From: Ophioderma brevispina | Taxonomy: Eukaryota; Echinodermata; Ophiuroidea; Amphilepidida; Ophiodermatidae | Assembly (NCBI GenBank): GCA_023653785.1 | Contig: JAMKCH010056607.1 | Span: 62,001 to 126,000 of the forward strand | Reading direction: 5' to 3' | Length of the DNA stretch: 64,000 bases | In this document: piece by piece, positions 24,301-35,916 of the stretch | Numbering within the stretch: the stretch's first letter is position 1 | Layout: every line of letters begins with the position of its first letter | The notes under the pieces: model-generated | Seen by the model: the letters and a program-made list of their open reading frames with translations, nothing else | Told to the model about the DNA's origin: nothing | The model's database searches: none | Position numbers and translations under genes: made by a program

Positions 24301-24774
24301 TATATTACACCAAAGTACAAGATCAAATGGGATTCATGGCATAGGTCTATCTCGACCAGACTCCACAAAAATTAGGCATGTGCACGGGAACTTGAGTTGA
24401 TAGAGAAGCGTACATCGTTAAAATCCAATTTTGCCAACGAGCCAGTGACAGTTTTGACAAGTTGGACAATCCCCTTCCCCCGACACCCTTCCCTTCTCTT
24501 GCACTCAACTCCCCAGTCTTTGGCAGCGAGTCTATTGCATGTTAGCTGGCACAGTTCCACTGAGGAGAATGATACCATCCTAACCTTACCTAAACAAGAG
24601 TACCAATGAGCAAAGGTGTCTCAGGCTCAGAAGCAATTAAAAATATGTCAGTGTCAAATTGTCACTCATGACCTTGACCTCTGACACCTGATCTTTGCCA
24701 TCAAATGATGAAGTCGACATGTTGAACTTTTATAAATACTGAGGAAGTGAATGCTGATTGGCTGGTGAGTAGGT

Positions 24775-25975
24775 TAAAGCCCCAATTTCCCGCTTTAAAA
24801 ATGGCAAATTCCCGCTTTTTTCCGTCTTTGTAAATTTCACGAAAATGGCAATTTTCCGCATTTTCGCTATTGCCTTGAAGAGGTATTGCGACCTTCTAAA
24901 CTCCTACACAAAGCTACATTAACCTTGCAAAATCGCGATCGAGGACCCGGCTAAATATGCAGGACATAAATCATGCTACCGTCAAGCTTTTATAGGTGCA
25001 GACTTACGCCGCGGCACTTTTAAAAGGCCTTAATTTCAATTGTTAATTACAAATTCGGCCTCGAACCCGGGTAAACACGATCCAGTGAGTCAGTTTCAGG
25101 CGCCAAATCCCAAAACTGAGTCACCCCGTGACGGACGGAATTTTTAGACTTTCAAGCATCTGTGTTGTTCCTCTTGTTTTGCAGGAATCATGTTATCAAT
25201 GATACCATCAAATAGCCAACAAAGTACAACATGCAGCACAAAAAAATTAGTTGTCTCAAGATGTTGCTTATGGTAACACAAAACAGGTAGCGTGACGGGA
25301 CGGATCCGTCATTACGTCCCGTCCACGAACCTGTTTTGTTGTACCCCCCATGGCAATACAAAAAGTACATGATCCTTTTTGTGCAGTACCTATTGTAGAA
25401 TTTTGGTCACTCATTTATATGAAAGATATTTTGCGTCCTAAAGTAACTAGTAAAGTGTGAGTAAAGAATTATTACGTATTAAGAAGGTCAAATTCCGTCC
25501 CGTCACACAACAAGGTAGTTTTGGATTTGGCCCTCACCGTACCCGTGGTTATTCGTCTTGGAAAATACCGACGATTATTTTTAGCGTGCGACTGCGCAAA
25601 GCACATCTTGCAGCATTGCGTAATTTACGAAGCAAAATGGGTAGGGTCATCGTGATGGCAATGCTACCAGTCAAAGACGAGATCGCGATGCAAGCTTGTA
25701 GAAATCGGCTTGATATACTTCCGGATGGGTTATCAGAATTCTAAAGCCCAGGCGGGATTTGGGATTGATAGGGGTCATGGCTGACTAAATCATGCTCATT
25801 GTTATATTATGAATCCAATTGTTATATTCTTAGTATTTTACTTAGGGAAAGTGAAGTAATTTTACTTTGTTGACATGTTTTTCTCTCTTCATCTTAAAAT
25901 TGCATTTTCCGCGTTTAACATCAAATTACGCGAATTTCACGGAATTTCCGCAACGCGGAAAACTTGGGGCTTTTA
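24775..25975. mobile_element. 1.2-kb DNA transposon with perfect 8-bp target duplication GAGTAGGT
   Basis: GAGTAGGT at 24767-24774 recurs exactly at 25976-25983. The 1201-bp insert starts TAAAGCCCCAATTTCCCGC and ends with the inverse GGAAAACTTGGGGCTTTTA, giving terminal inverted repeats of at least 11 bp with weaker similarity continuing for about 60 bp (TTTCACG and TTTTCCGC on one side, CGTGAAAT and GCGGAAAA inverted on the other). An 8-bp duplication fits hAT or P-type elements. One plus-strand frame (25457-25744, 95 codons) is not a recognisable transposase, so the element is probably non-autonomous. Inside is a hairpin built on GACGGGAC (25275-25342). Confidence 0.85.
25275..25342. repeat. 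Inverted repeat inside the 1.2-kb transposon
   Basis: Left arm 25275-25301 (AACACAAAACAGGT...GACGGGAC) and right arm 25316-25342 (GTCCCGTC...ACCTGTTTTGTT) match at most positions, with GATCC near the centre. The motif GACGGGAC or its inverse also occurs near 25496, and GACGGACGG near 25131, so it is a repeated internal motif, possibly a transposase binding array. Confidence 0.7.
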
Positions 25976-26974
25976 GAGTAGGTCGACCTCCCCATTGGTT
26001 ACATCATTGAGACTTATGCCATATGGAATGGTAGGACCCATAGAGGGACGCGAGACATCATTTTCTTGTAAAGCACTTTAATCATTTTTGAGGAAATTTA
26101 ATCATTATGAAATGGGATCTAAAAAACATATGTAAACGTACTAAGCACATTCGTATCAAAATGTGAATATAAGCCAAAAATAGCTTAAATGGACAGACGA
26201 GGACACACTGAGAGCTGGTGAGCCTGGTGTAACCATCTACCTGCAGCTACACCACAAAGGTGCAGACAGCTGTTGGGTGTACACTCTATGTAATGTAGCA
26301 CAAAAAAAAGAAGATTCCGCCTGGAGTGTACGTCTACATGTAGCTAGGGGTAGGTTAATCCGTGACTACCAGTGTGTAGCTGTGTAGCTACATGAAGAAT
26401 CTGGCTGTTGTGACATTGGACCATCTTTCATAAGCATCTGCTTGAAGTTGTCACTGTCAGACTGCTCAAACTTTGTCACATCTTTTTGAAGAACCCCTCC
26501 CATATGTTATGTGTGGGTGGGGGATAAAAACTTGCCAACTATCATGACTTACCAGGTAGTGGCCTTATTAAGTTATAGGGGGTATGCAATACTACGTCAT
26601 GAGCTATTAACACCCTGCGTAAGACTCACTTGTCTACGGATGGCCGAGCAGCGACATGTTGGAGGACAACCGGAGAGCTCTGGAGGTAGCCTACGCTGCG
26701 CACTGCGAGTGAAACCACATGACACGGCACGGTCAGAGGTGTTTATATTAAATTTCCTAATGAAATACCAAGTTTGTTCTTACTGTCTATATGTCTTTTT
26801 AAAATACATTTTTGATTGAAAAAAACTTATTAAAGTGAAATAGACGAAATTGAACTAAATCAGCACTTCAAACTTAAATGAGAAATACCAAACAACGGAA
26901 TGAAAACAAACCCTGCGGTTTTCATGAAATCTGTAAAATTATCCGGAAAATTATAGCCTATTATTTTCATGATA

Positions 26975-27210
26975 TCACATTTTATTAGCAATAAGTACTC
27001 TTAGCGCAAAATAACGATTTTTTTTTACTTTGTGTAAGGGTGCGAATCGTTCCACAACGGACAAGGGCCTCAATTCTCGCGCTTGCCCGGTAGGAAAATC
27101 CCCGAGTACCGAGCTGGAAACAAGAACTCGCCTCGGCTCTCCCTGACATGAGAAAACGTCGTGGCGATTTTTCCACACAAAAAGGATTGTTCGTTGAGTC
27201 CAAGATGGAC
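26975..27210. other. GC-rich patch with overlapping open frames, function unknown
   Basis: Two overlapping minus-strand frames (67 and 72 codons) and CpG-rich sequence (CTCGCGCTTGCCCGG, GAAAACGTCGTGGCG) stand out in AT-rich surroundings. No domain is recognisable and the strand is uncertain. It could be an old repeat or a regulatory island in the SPRED intron. Confidence 0.25.
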
Positions 27211-28535
27211 TCTTATAGGCCTACTAATTATTTTCTTTGAGGGTGTATTTTTGTTTTATTGGCCAGTTTGTGTGTTTGTTTGAAGGTTGAAATTTTGTTT
27301 CGACGGTTCGTACAAAACCTGTGAGATGTTACAGGGGGGGGACATAAGTTATCTCTATAGAGTAAAGATTCTTGTTGATTAAATTTACGTAGTCCTAAGC
27401 GGTCTCGGTGACAAATTAATTCACAGTATCTTTACCCTTATTAAGTTTTTTCAGACTATTACACGTAATAGGAGGCGCGATTGGGTAGGTCCTTGTTTGA
27501 GAATGCGAGAAGCTCTGTTTGTTAAATGGGTTGTTTTCATAGCGTGTTTCTAATGATAACAAAAAATCTATCGGAAAGATTTTAATTAGCAAAACGGAAA
27601 ATTAAACAACATTTGGTACCAAACAGCCTCAAGAAGAACAGAGAAGATTCAGCAAAATCTTTAGGCTGAAAACAACAGGATTTGCAGCCTCACCCGCAAA
27701 AAATTTAGTAGACCATGGTATGACTTGACTTCGTAGGAAGGAATGAACGAACATTGCTACATGTGCAACATATGGGATCAGGCCGGGTTACTTCAATCAG
27801 ATTTTTTTCTCATGGATTTTTCTGTGTTTATTGGGATATGGTAAAGATTGATGTCGCCTATAGTCTTTTAGTGAGATATTCGTTCTTTATTGCTGTAAGT
27901 AAATTTGGGAAAGTTGAAATACTTTGACATTGGTCGGGCATGGGTATACAGTTGTACATTGTTAAACACACTGGCTGTCCTCCACGATGGCGACAAGTCG
28001 GGCTCAGCACGTAACTAGGGATTACTTAATGGCGTTGCGAGGATTAAATAGCCTATTGCATACACTCTCTATTGCCCTATATTGTCTGTGTAATTTTCAC
28101 CCAGGCCTTTTATTAATTATCACTGAGCTGTGGATTGGTTGAATTGACACAATTAGAGCACATACCGTTGTGTGGTGTTAGGGCTGCGATCGTGCACACG
28201 AAACAGTAAATTAGTCGCAGGGACATGTACGACCACAATTGTGCAATTGATGCATGAATCGGAAAACATAAATTGAAAGTGTGTATCTTTTTTCAGAAAA
28301 AAAGTCACAATAAGATTTGTGGAAGTGCCATGTCGCCTATCCCTCCGACTAATTCTGTCATTTTCTTGTTCTTTAGAATATTGAAAATTTGGTAGCAGTG
28401 GACACTTTTGACATGCGATTTTTTATGCCTGCATGCAGTGCAGGGAAAAACATTTTTTTATAAGTATTAAGTTGAATTGCATTACACTTAATTCTCCTCA
28501 TTTAAATTCTCACACACCAACTAAAAATGTCTTAA

Positions 28536-28898
28536 AAGGCCAATCTATCAGTGATTTCTAAAATCAGAAAATAAAAAAATCAGCAAAATCAGTTTGGCAG
28601 TTTTGGAACAAGTATAGGTATCCTTTTTTTTTTTTAAAAAAAAGTTAACCTAACCAAAACCTAAGAAGGACAGAATGGAATATTTGGGCATTGGTCCGTA
28701 CGACAATACTACACATGTATTGAATGGGGATCCTTATCTCTGAACATTGCTGTTTTGTTCCTTTTCTGTCAATTTTTCAGTGGGAAAATATGACCTTATG
28801 GAGAGTCCTAAGCTTATCCTTCACTTTTAGTTATTCTACAAATTTCAAATGTTTTTTTTTTAAAAAAAAAAATCTTCGGTGAATCACTGTTAGTGGCT
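28536..28898. mobile_element. MITE family T1 copy 1, TTAA-flanked
   Basis: TTAA at 28532-28535 and 28899-28902 flank a segment starting AAGGCCAATCTATCAGTGATTT and ending AATCACTGTTAGTGGCT, imperfect inverted repeats. The interior aligns along its whole length with 36950-37295: TTCCTTTTCTGTCAATT, CTTATCCTTCACTTT and ATTGAATGGGGA are shared. TTAA target sites with short inverted ends are the mark of piggyBac-type elements; this is a small non-autonomous relative. Confidence 0.75.
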
Positions 28899-29061
28899 TT
28901 AATTTAAATCATTATTTCCAGCATTTATTAGTTCTAAGTTTCAATGACATGCTTGTCTGAACAAATTTTATAGAGGTTGAGTACTGTGGCTGTAAGTTTG
29001 GGCTGTACACCATGCACCATTGTTGTGCCAGCACAGTAATCCAGTTGTATTACACACACAC

Positions 29062-29345
29062 CAGAGGTGTTTTGAATTCAATCCCATGATGGCATAGCTA
29101 TGTGCTATAACCGGTATGTAATAAACATATGTCAGTAATTAGGGATAAAAAGTTTTCAAAAGTTTAAGAACCACAAGACTTTAAAATCTTGCAAAAAATC
29201 ACTAAGACTAATACTTGTGGGTTAAATGAGCGTTAAAGTTCAGGGATTTGTAGTGTTAAGAATAGGATTTTAGGTGATCACATGACCCATTAGGTAAATT
29301 TCCCAAAACTGAGTGCATTGTGGGATTTTGACTCAATACAGCCTG
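29062..29345. mobile_element. MITE family T2 copy 1 (CAGAGG ends)
   Basis: Starts CAGAGGTGTTTTGAATTCAA and aligns end to end with the better-preserved copy at 31858-32149: TCAGTA.TTAGGGATAAAAAG, AGTTTAAGAACCACAAGAC, GAGCGTTAAAGT, TTAAGAATAGGATTTT and GCATTGTGGGAT are shared. The right end is degraded and no clear target duplication remains. A minus-strand frame at 29256-29516 overlapping its right side is not a recognisable gene. Confidence 0.8.
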
Positions 29346-30939
29346 ACCCACAAACAGTGTGCCTGTAGTTGATCCATCCACCAAATCTCCATGCAGCTTG
29401 TTGGGTTTACCAGGGGTGCGGTCCGGAAGTGTCCACCAAATTTTTAATCCAAATATTAAATACAGCATATGGAACAGTTGAGTTGCAGTACAAAACGGTA
29501 TATTATTAGCTTGCACAAGAGAAAGGGTTTAGATGCACAACTACAACCCAGGTATTAGATTATTAATTTGGAAATCCAAACCCTAGCACTAATGAGCGGC
29601 CACAGCAGTAGCTGTTAAAGTGACACTCACGGAATGGTTTTCTTAGTTGGAATAGACAACAGCCAAATCCCCCAAGCTTGAAATGCAATGGAGCCATGAC
29701 AGCCACAAACTGCAGGCACAATTACAAGAAAGTTGAAAATATTCCAGACCATCAAATAATACATGTTGGATTTTGTGTTTCCTGGGTTCCAAGTTTATTT
29801 CCAATTAAAAGGTACATTATATGGGATTTTGCTTGACAAGCACACAAGCCCCCTCATTTTCCAAAAATATGGCACTTTGGCATTGCTCACATAAATTCAT
29901 CCTGGGAGATTGCAAACATATGTTCCCATTAGAGACCTTTCCCCAGTTACAACATTGAGCCTTTGGTTCAACAGATCCTTAAAAGCTTATTTCTAAAATT
30001 TCCACAATAGTACAATGGTGTGCTTCCATTTTTAAGTAATATATCACAACATGCCCCAAGGGCAACTCCATTGTATTTTTTTGTTTACAGGCAGAAATTT
30101 TACAAGAATTCCAATTTCTTGCAGAGCAATCAAATTTTGCAGCAAGATTAACACGTATAGGCTACATTGTACAGACCAATACTCAATGCCAATCGTTCAG
30201 ATAAAAATCTCAACTTTTTAAGGCAACTTGGGACAATGCTATGGATCACAAAATGCACCTTTAAGCATGGGTGCATAACTCCATCTGAAAAAATCTGAAT
30301 AGTGTTGGTTGAATAGTCAAAAATAGATCTACAGAAATTTATGACCTAGCAACAAAACCACATCCTGTCCTATTGTTATGTTCCTTTCAAATACATAATC
30401 TGTTTGACTACAAAATCTTTATGCAAATTCACGGCTCCGGATTTTGTTAAAAATGAAAATAAGTATATTTCCACTTATGCAAGCCTACAGCTCGTGGGTC
30501 ATAACAAGCTTATTAGTATTAGCTCTTATTTAGTTAGGAACATTCCCCCCACATGAAAATTTGCTAAGACGTGAATTAGGTTAGGGGAAAATAGTTAAGT
30601 TGACCCCACAAAAGATTCTGAAGGACATTAAGGTGCATTGAGAAAAAACAAAAGCCTTGGGTCTAAGGGTTCACTTTTTTCCAAACCCGACAAAAACCAA
30701 CTGACCCATACTTTTTTTGCCTTGGCACAGCACTGAAAGCACATCTAAGTAATACATCTAATTAGTACAAAATTAGTCCCATTGTTTTCAACATAATCAT
30801 ACCCTTACAGAACACTGCTTTAATGCGGTCAACTCAGATAGTGCAAATTAGTAAAAGAATAAGCAACCATCAGTTGTATTACAGATCGTTAAAGAAGTGG
30901 TTAGTTCTATCATTAAATCACAAAAAGTAATTTACTTAC

Positions 30940-31108
30940 CATGGAGTTTTTCTGTTGTTGTTCCTACTATCATATATTCCAATTTTTTGTTATCTTCCCA
31001 GTCTTTTTGTATATTCCAATAACACTAAATCCACCACCACCAAGGGGTACCCAGCCACCATCTTCCCGGGTCATAACCTGGGCTCTGACCCGCATGAGGA
31101 GACTATCA
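30940..31108 (-). CDS. SPRED EVH1 domain, N-terminal exon (two compensating indels)
   Basis: The minus strand has an excellent acceptor (TTTGTTTTCTCTTTCAG), then reads DSLLMRVRAQVMTREDGGWV and PLGGGGFSVIGIYKKTG. This is the start of a SPRED EVH1 domain (family pattern RVRA.VMTRDD..GGW.PLGG.G). At GGGAA (plus-strand C3, 30997-30999) the frame is lost; one base over it continues EDNKKLEYMIVGTTTE, the strand that in vertebrate SPREDs reads ..FIRGERL. A second slip in the A5 run (plus T5, 30947-30951) restores the first frame, ending NSM just before donor GTAAGTAAAT. This gives NSM/RVLEC across the junction, aligning residue for residue with vertebrate DKM/VVLEC. The exon begins with the last base of a codon and ends on a codon boundary. 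The plus-strand frames here (30941-31173) are shadows. Confidence 0.93.
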
Positions 31109-31857
31109 CTGAAAGAGAAAACAAAGAGTTTGATTGGTTAGTTATTCAAATTTCAAATGCATTGTACAGGTAGGTGCGCTCACACACACACACTAACACG
31201 TACCATGGTAGAACACCACACACCACACATGTGCATGAAATGCAAAGTTGCAAACACACACATTCAACAGTGATACATTGCAAGACCATCTGCAGGTGCA
31301 AATCAAGCAGGCTATAGAGTGATGCAAGCTTCTATGGCTAACAGAATGTGTGCTCTCAAGGATGAGTCCAATAGTGGCACAAAGGGTTGAGTACATATCA
31401 CTAGCATAAACAGTACCAGTGATGATACGAGCTGTCACCATTGAAGCAGTTGGCTGTATTGGTTAAATAATTTGGTCCAATTTTGGAACCCTGTGGCACT
31501 GCATATTTTGAAAGGTGCTTCTTGGACGCGCGTATATGTGAAAAATAATAATTGGGCTATAGGCCTACGCAAGTATACTGTGCGAGTGTGAATCGCCTCT
31601 AATCGACTTGTCTTTGAATTGGTGTTTTTAACTTTCGGCATAAGGGGGTATACGCAAAAAAATGATTATACACAAAATTCAAAAATATTTTTACCACTAC
31701 ATCACTGCATCACCCCATTAGAATCAACTAGGATGATTACTGAAATGTACCAAATAGAAATGTTGACACAAACCTATTATTTTGCATTTGTCTGGCCATG
31801 TATTGAGAATAATGATTTTCAGACTTATCTAATCACTCATGTATCTATGGGACCCCC

Positions 31858-32149
31858 CAGAGGGTGTTTTGAATCAATCCCATGATGCATAGCAATGTGC
31901 CTATACTGTACTGTACTAAACACATGTCAGTACTTAGGGATAAAAAGTATTCCAAAAGTTTAAGAACCACAAGACATTTCATAATCATGCTAAAAATTCC
32001 CTTAGTACTAATGCTTTGTGGGCTAAAATGAGCGTTAAAGTCAGGTTTTTCATGTATTAAGAATAGGATTTTTATGAGATCACATGACCCTATTGAGGTG
32101 AAATTTCCCAAAACTGGTGCATTGTGGGATTGACTCAAAACACCCTCTG
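31858..32149. mobile_element. MITE family T2 copy 2, with 9-bp duplication GGGACCCCC
   Basis: GGGACCCCC at 31849-31857 and again at 32150-32158 flanks a 292-bp insert. It begins CAGAGGGTGTTTTGAATCAA and ends TTGACTCAAAACACCCTCTG, inverted repeats of about 35 bp including TCCCA and TGCAT further in. CAG starts with an 8-9 bp duplication suggest a hAT-like non-autonomous element; a 9-bp duplication would also fit Mutator. The minus-strand frame 31845-32138 is a by-product. Confidence 0.88.
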
Positions 32150-35100
32150 GGGACCCCCTAAAAGATGAAAATATCCCCTGTAAATAAAAGCCAACTCATA
32201 CAAGCTGACAGTGTGCACTGCGCACAGTATACAACACGTGCGCATAAACACTTGCGTGACAACACATTATCCAATATAGTCTCATCTTGGAGTGCATGTA
32301 TACTAAACCCTGCCCTCTGAATAAGAATCATGTACAAAGTTCAACAGATAAGAGAAAAAGAAAAAATGAAAGAGTGATGGAATTGCATTGGATTGTGTGA
32401 AGGACTCAATCTAGGGCAAATAAAACCCTGCAATGCAACAGGGTTTGCACAGAGACCCTGGAAGCTTTGGTTGAGTCAAGCCCCAGTCCACATAAAAAGC
32501 AGGCCTTTTATCTGATTTTTATCAGTGGCCGGAAGCAAGTTATGCTAAAACATCACTGATTTATCCTTTGCTATTTAACTGTGAATTGTAAATATTCACA
32601 TGCTATATCCACTTTGAGCAAGTATAACTTAACATAAAAAAATCTGAACTTTCCTATAGTGCTTCAAACAGGGCAAAATCTACATTTAACTGATGAACTG
32701 AAGCTAGCAGTCTTGAACAACCTTTCTTTGATCGGTTTGCATTACTTTAATTTAATGTTGATATTAATTAATTGCAACATACAAAGTTTTCTTATTTGCT
32801 AAGATCTGTATAAGCTTGCAAAAGGATAAAGTAAAGGTTGTCAGGTCAAAATTACACGGTACAGCAAGCAATTGGGCAGGCAATTATCTGATTCTTTTTC
32901 TCCTCTGCACTCAATTCAGGTGAAGTTTACCGCACAAAGTTTTTCTTTCCTAATTGAGTAGGACTTTTATTTGATGCAATTGAATAGTAGCTTGATATAT
33001 CTTGAACCTCTGAATGACTAAACCTATTTTAACATGAAAAATACCATAACAGTTAATAACCACAAGTGACAGGAAATTCATTCAGCAGTATATACCAATA
33101 TTATAGTCAACTTTTGTTCTACAATTATTGCAATCAAACTCAGGTCAAGAGATCTAAGGAATAACAGTTGGCAAGTTTCATGGTAAAACAAAAAGGTCTC
33201 AACCTTTGTGGTTCAACCACCGCAATGGAAACCTGAATCCAGTGCCATAATCCCAACGTTCCCTGATCGGGTCATTATTAGCAGTGAACAGAACATGTCC
33301 AGACCTCGGGACTTAACCTAAAGCTCACCGTAGGGTGTTGCCAGGTATGCAGCTCCATGCACACTACAAATCGGACATGAGAAAATTACTTCTATCACTT
33401 GCAATGTTCCCTTCCATTATATGTTCGCACCAATAAGATATCAAATTTCAACCTTTATCACCGCTTCCGACGTGCGAGGGCTGGTTGTCAATCACAGTTT
33501 CTCCTTCTACTTCCCAAATAAATAATTCAAAGGATGTCAACTGTGAACGACATACACTTAGGAAACTGCAAATTTATTCTATTTACTTGGCTGCCAAAAG
33601 TTGATTTGACATTTGTACAAGTACAGGGCAAAGTTTCCTACACTCAAGTTTTAAAACAGTTCAGCTAAATATGTAACTCCAAGTTCAATGGCAACATGGG
33701 CATGCAGTCCACAAATTGTTTCGGGACAATCAAAACTATCCCATATTGTCGACACTTAACTTCAAATTCATTTTCACACCCACGTCATTATTATTGAACA
33801 AAACCATGTACACTGCAATACTCCATCCAGTTTGTATTGAACTTTTCAAAATCTTACACAAAACCAACTTCTGCGAGTTGGCAACTTCCAACACACAGCT
33901 CCATCTCTCTCAGCAGCACGCCTCAAAAGGTCAGCTGACAGAGCATCCACAAAACATAGGAGGAAGACCCCCCCTACGTGCAAATCTCTCTCAAAATCTG
34001 AAACACAATCGCGGCGGAGGAAGCATCACCCAGATGCCCTACCAGGATGGCTGATGTCGCAAACCGACTGTTCATAAGACGGATGATGACAGGTTCCAAG
34101 ATATAGGCCAAGCTTCTGATATACCAACAAAATGCAACCCGCATCCATCCTTCGATAGCCAGAGGAGGCATTTGAATTTGGTGGGAAACAATTTGACGAT
34201 TTGCTAATTCAGCTTGGTTAAAGAAGAACATTTTTTTGTGAATGTTTAAATTAGGTTAATACGTAAATGCACATTCCAACTTAAAATGACATGATCGGGG
34301 CTGCGTGGCCCATTATTTTTCTTTTTTACCACATTTCTATTTCCACTTTTTTTTTTCAGTTCAAATATGGGACATAAAACCCACATAGGTTTGCCTGTTC
34401 GTGACATGAAAGCACAATGCATACACTCTTTAAATTCATCCAAGCATTCATGCCCAGCCCTCACAAATAATATTTGGAAGAATTATATAGACCTCCTGGT
34501 TTGTTGTCCCTTCTCCATGGCTGAACATTCAAAAAAAGAATACCAAATCTGTACTTCTGTATTATTATTAAGAATTGAGTGGGATTTTGAAGGATGAGTT
34601 AATGTACTTTTTAGTGGATGAAGTATACTGTGAAGAGAAAGGATTATTGCCTTTCTATCCAAAAAAAGTTTCAAAATGTGTTGTTTTCTTGTCAGATCAT
34701 AAAATGGTCATTTAATTAAATTAATAACCATTTATGATTATAACTTCTGAAAAAAAAGTTGAAACTGCAGTGGGATATTTCTGCAATTATGCAGTCACAC
34801 CACTTCTAAGTGATTCAATGTAATAAAACATTCTTGTTTTAAAAGGATCTGCAATAATTTTTGTTGAAATTTCAAACTAGTTTTGAACTATAATAAAAAA
34901 ATTTACATTAAGTAAAACCTGAACTTGCACTCTTTTGTACATGTAATAGATAAACATGGAACAAGCTTTTATATATAAATTGAATATATGGTATTGAAAA
35001 TACATAATTATACATGTAGTGCCTTGCACAAGTTGGTAAATTGGTTCTACCTCTTTTTTAGCTTTCACACAATACACAAAAGGCACTAATCTGTAATCCA

Positions 35101-35916
35101 TGGCTTGGAAAGAGTAGGCCACAAAAATCTCAATATGAATAAATCCCACTATATATTAAGCAGTAGAGGTCATTGTGTCAGCTTCTGGGGCAAACCATGA
35201 CAGAACCCGCAATTTCACCTGACCAGATGCAAATGCCAACCTGAAAATTGACATGCAATCCTACTACTTGACCTTAGGGGGAAAACTTGCAAGACATGAG
35301 TCCCCAATTTGTCCCAAAACTAATCCAAGCATGGTGGGACCACAGTCTGTAATCCCTACTAGACATTTTACCAACATGTGTGTGCATTGTCACATATGAA
35401 TCATGGATTTATTTTAATGTATTTAAGATCATGTCCAGATCGTACATATTTTGTGAAAAAATCTTGTTCTTGTGCTATACATTATATGCAACTTGCAGCT
35501 TTTTAATTAATTCGGCACCAAGTTCCATTTTTATTTATACAGCTAATTTTTAACAATCCCACTACCGGTATCGTATTTTCAATTTCATTATTTGGTTCTC
35601 CAAATCCTGGATTGTTAGCTAATTAAGCAATTACTGGCATAACTCATGATAACTGTCAAAATTTGACACTATCTTTTTTTTTGACGTGGGACATAATGCA
35701 AATTTATTTAATAGGCTTACATGTTGGTTTATTTTATTGAGTAAACTACTTGTATCCCAATTCCTGAATTCCAAGTGTTCTTTCATGCATTTAATGTTTC
35801 TTCATGGTCTGGTCGTTTAAAAAACATTCTTTGTTGTCATTGCAGGTGTACTCATAAACAATATATCAAAACAATCACCAAAATCTTCTTTGGGGAAATT
35901 TTTAATCATTGACTAG

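Larger units (their letters stand above)
16215..30939 (-). other. SPRED intron inside the EVH1 coding region, about 14.7 kb
   Basis: Bounded by the donor GTAAGTAAAT at 30939 and the acceptor TTTATTTACAG at 16215. The two exons it separates encode adjacent parts of one EVH1 domain and join in phase 0. Long gene-free stretches inside it (17.0-19.8, 21.4-24.7, 26.0-26.9, 27.3-28.5 and 29.4-30.9 kb) are AT-rich with homopolymer runs (T18 at about 23539, T20 at about 24262) and no recognisable exon. Repeats within it are listed separately. Confidence 0.8.

Noticed and set aside
27989..28144. Plus-strand ATG GCG frame of about 51 codons (MATSRAQH...) with a donor-like GTAACT and a hydrophobic stretch
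   Set aside because: No downstream plus-strand exon supports it and it sits in the SPRED intron; a start-like context alone is not enough.
29256..29516. Minus-strand 86-codon frame with a protein-like stretch near 29350-29450
   Set aside because: Part of it is inside MITE T2 copy 1, and the rest lacks a credible acceptor.
30941..31173. Plus-strand open frames of 66 and 72 codons with acceptor- and donor-like ends
   Set aside because: They lie antisense to the SPRED EVH1 exon, whose minus-strand translation is recognisable and correctly spliced; the plus frames are shadows.
33332..33370. Minus-strand ATG exon ending CACCCTACG before GTGAGC
   Set aside because: Its phase is also incompatible with the EVH1 exon, and no other partner exon was found.
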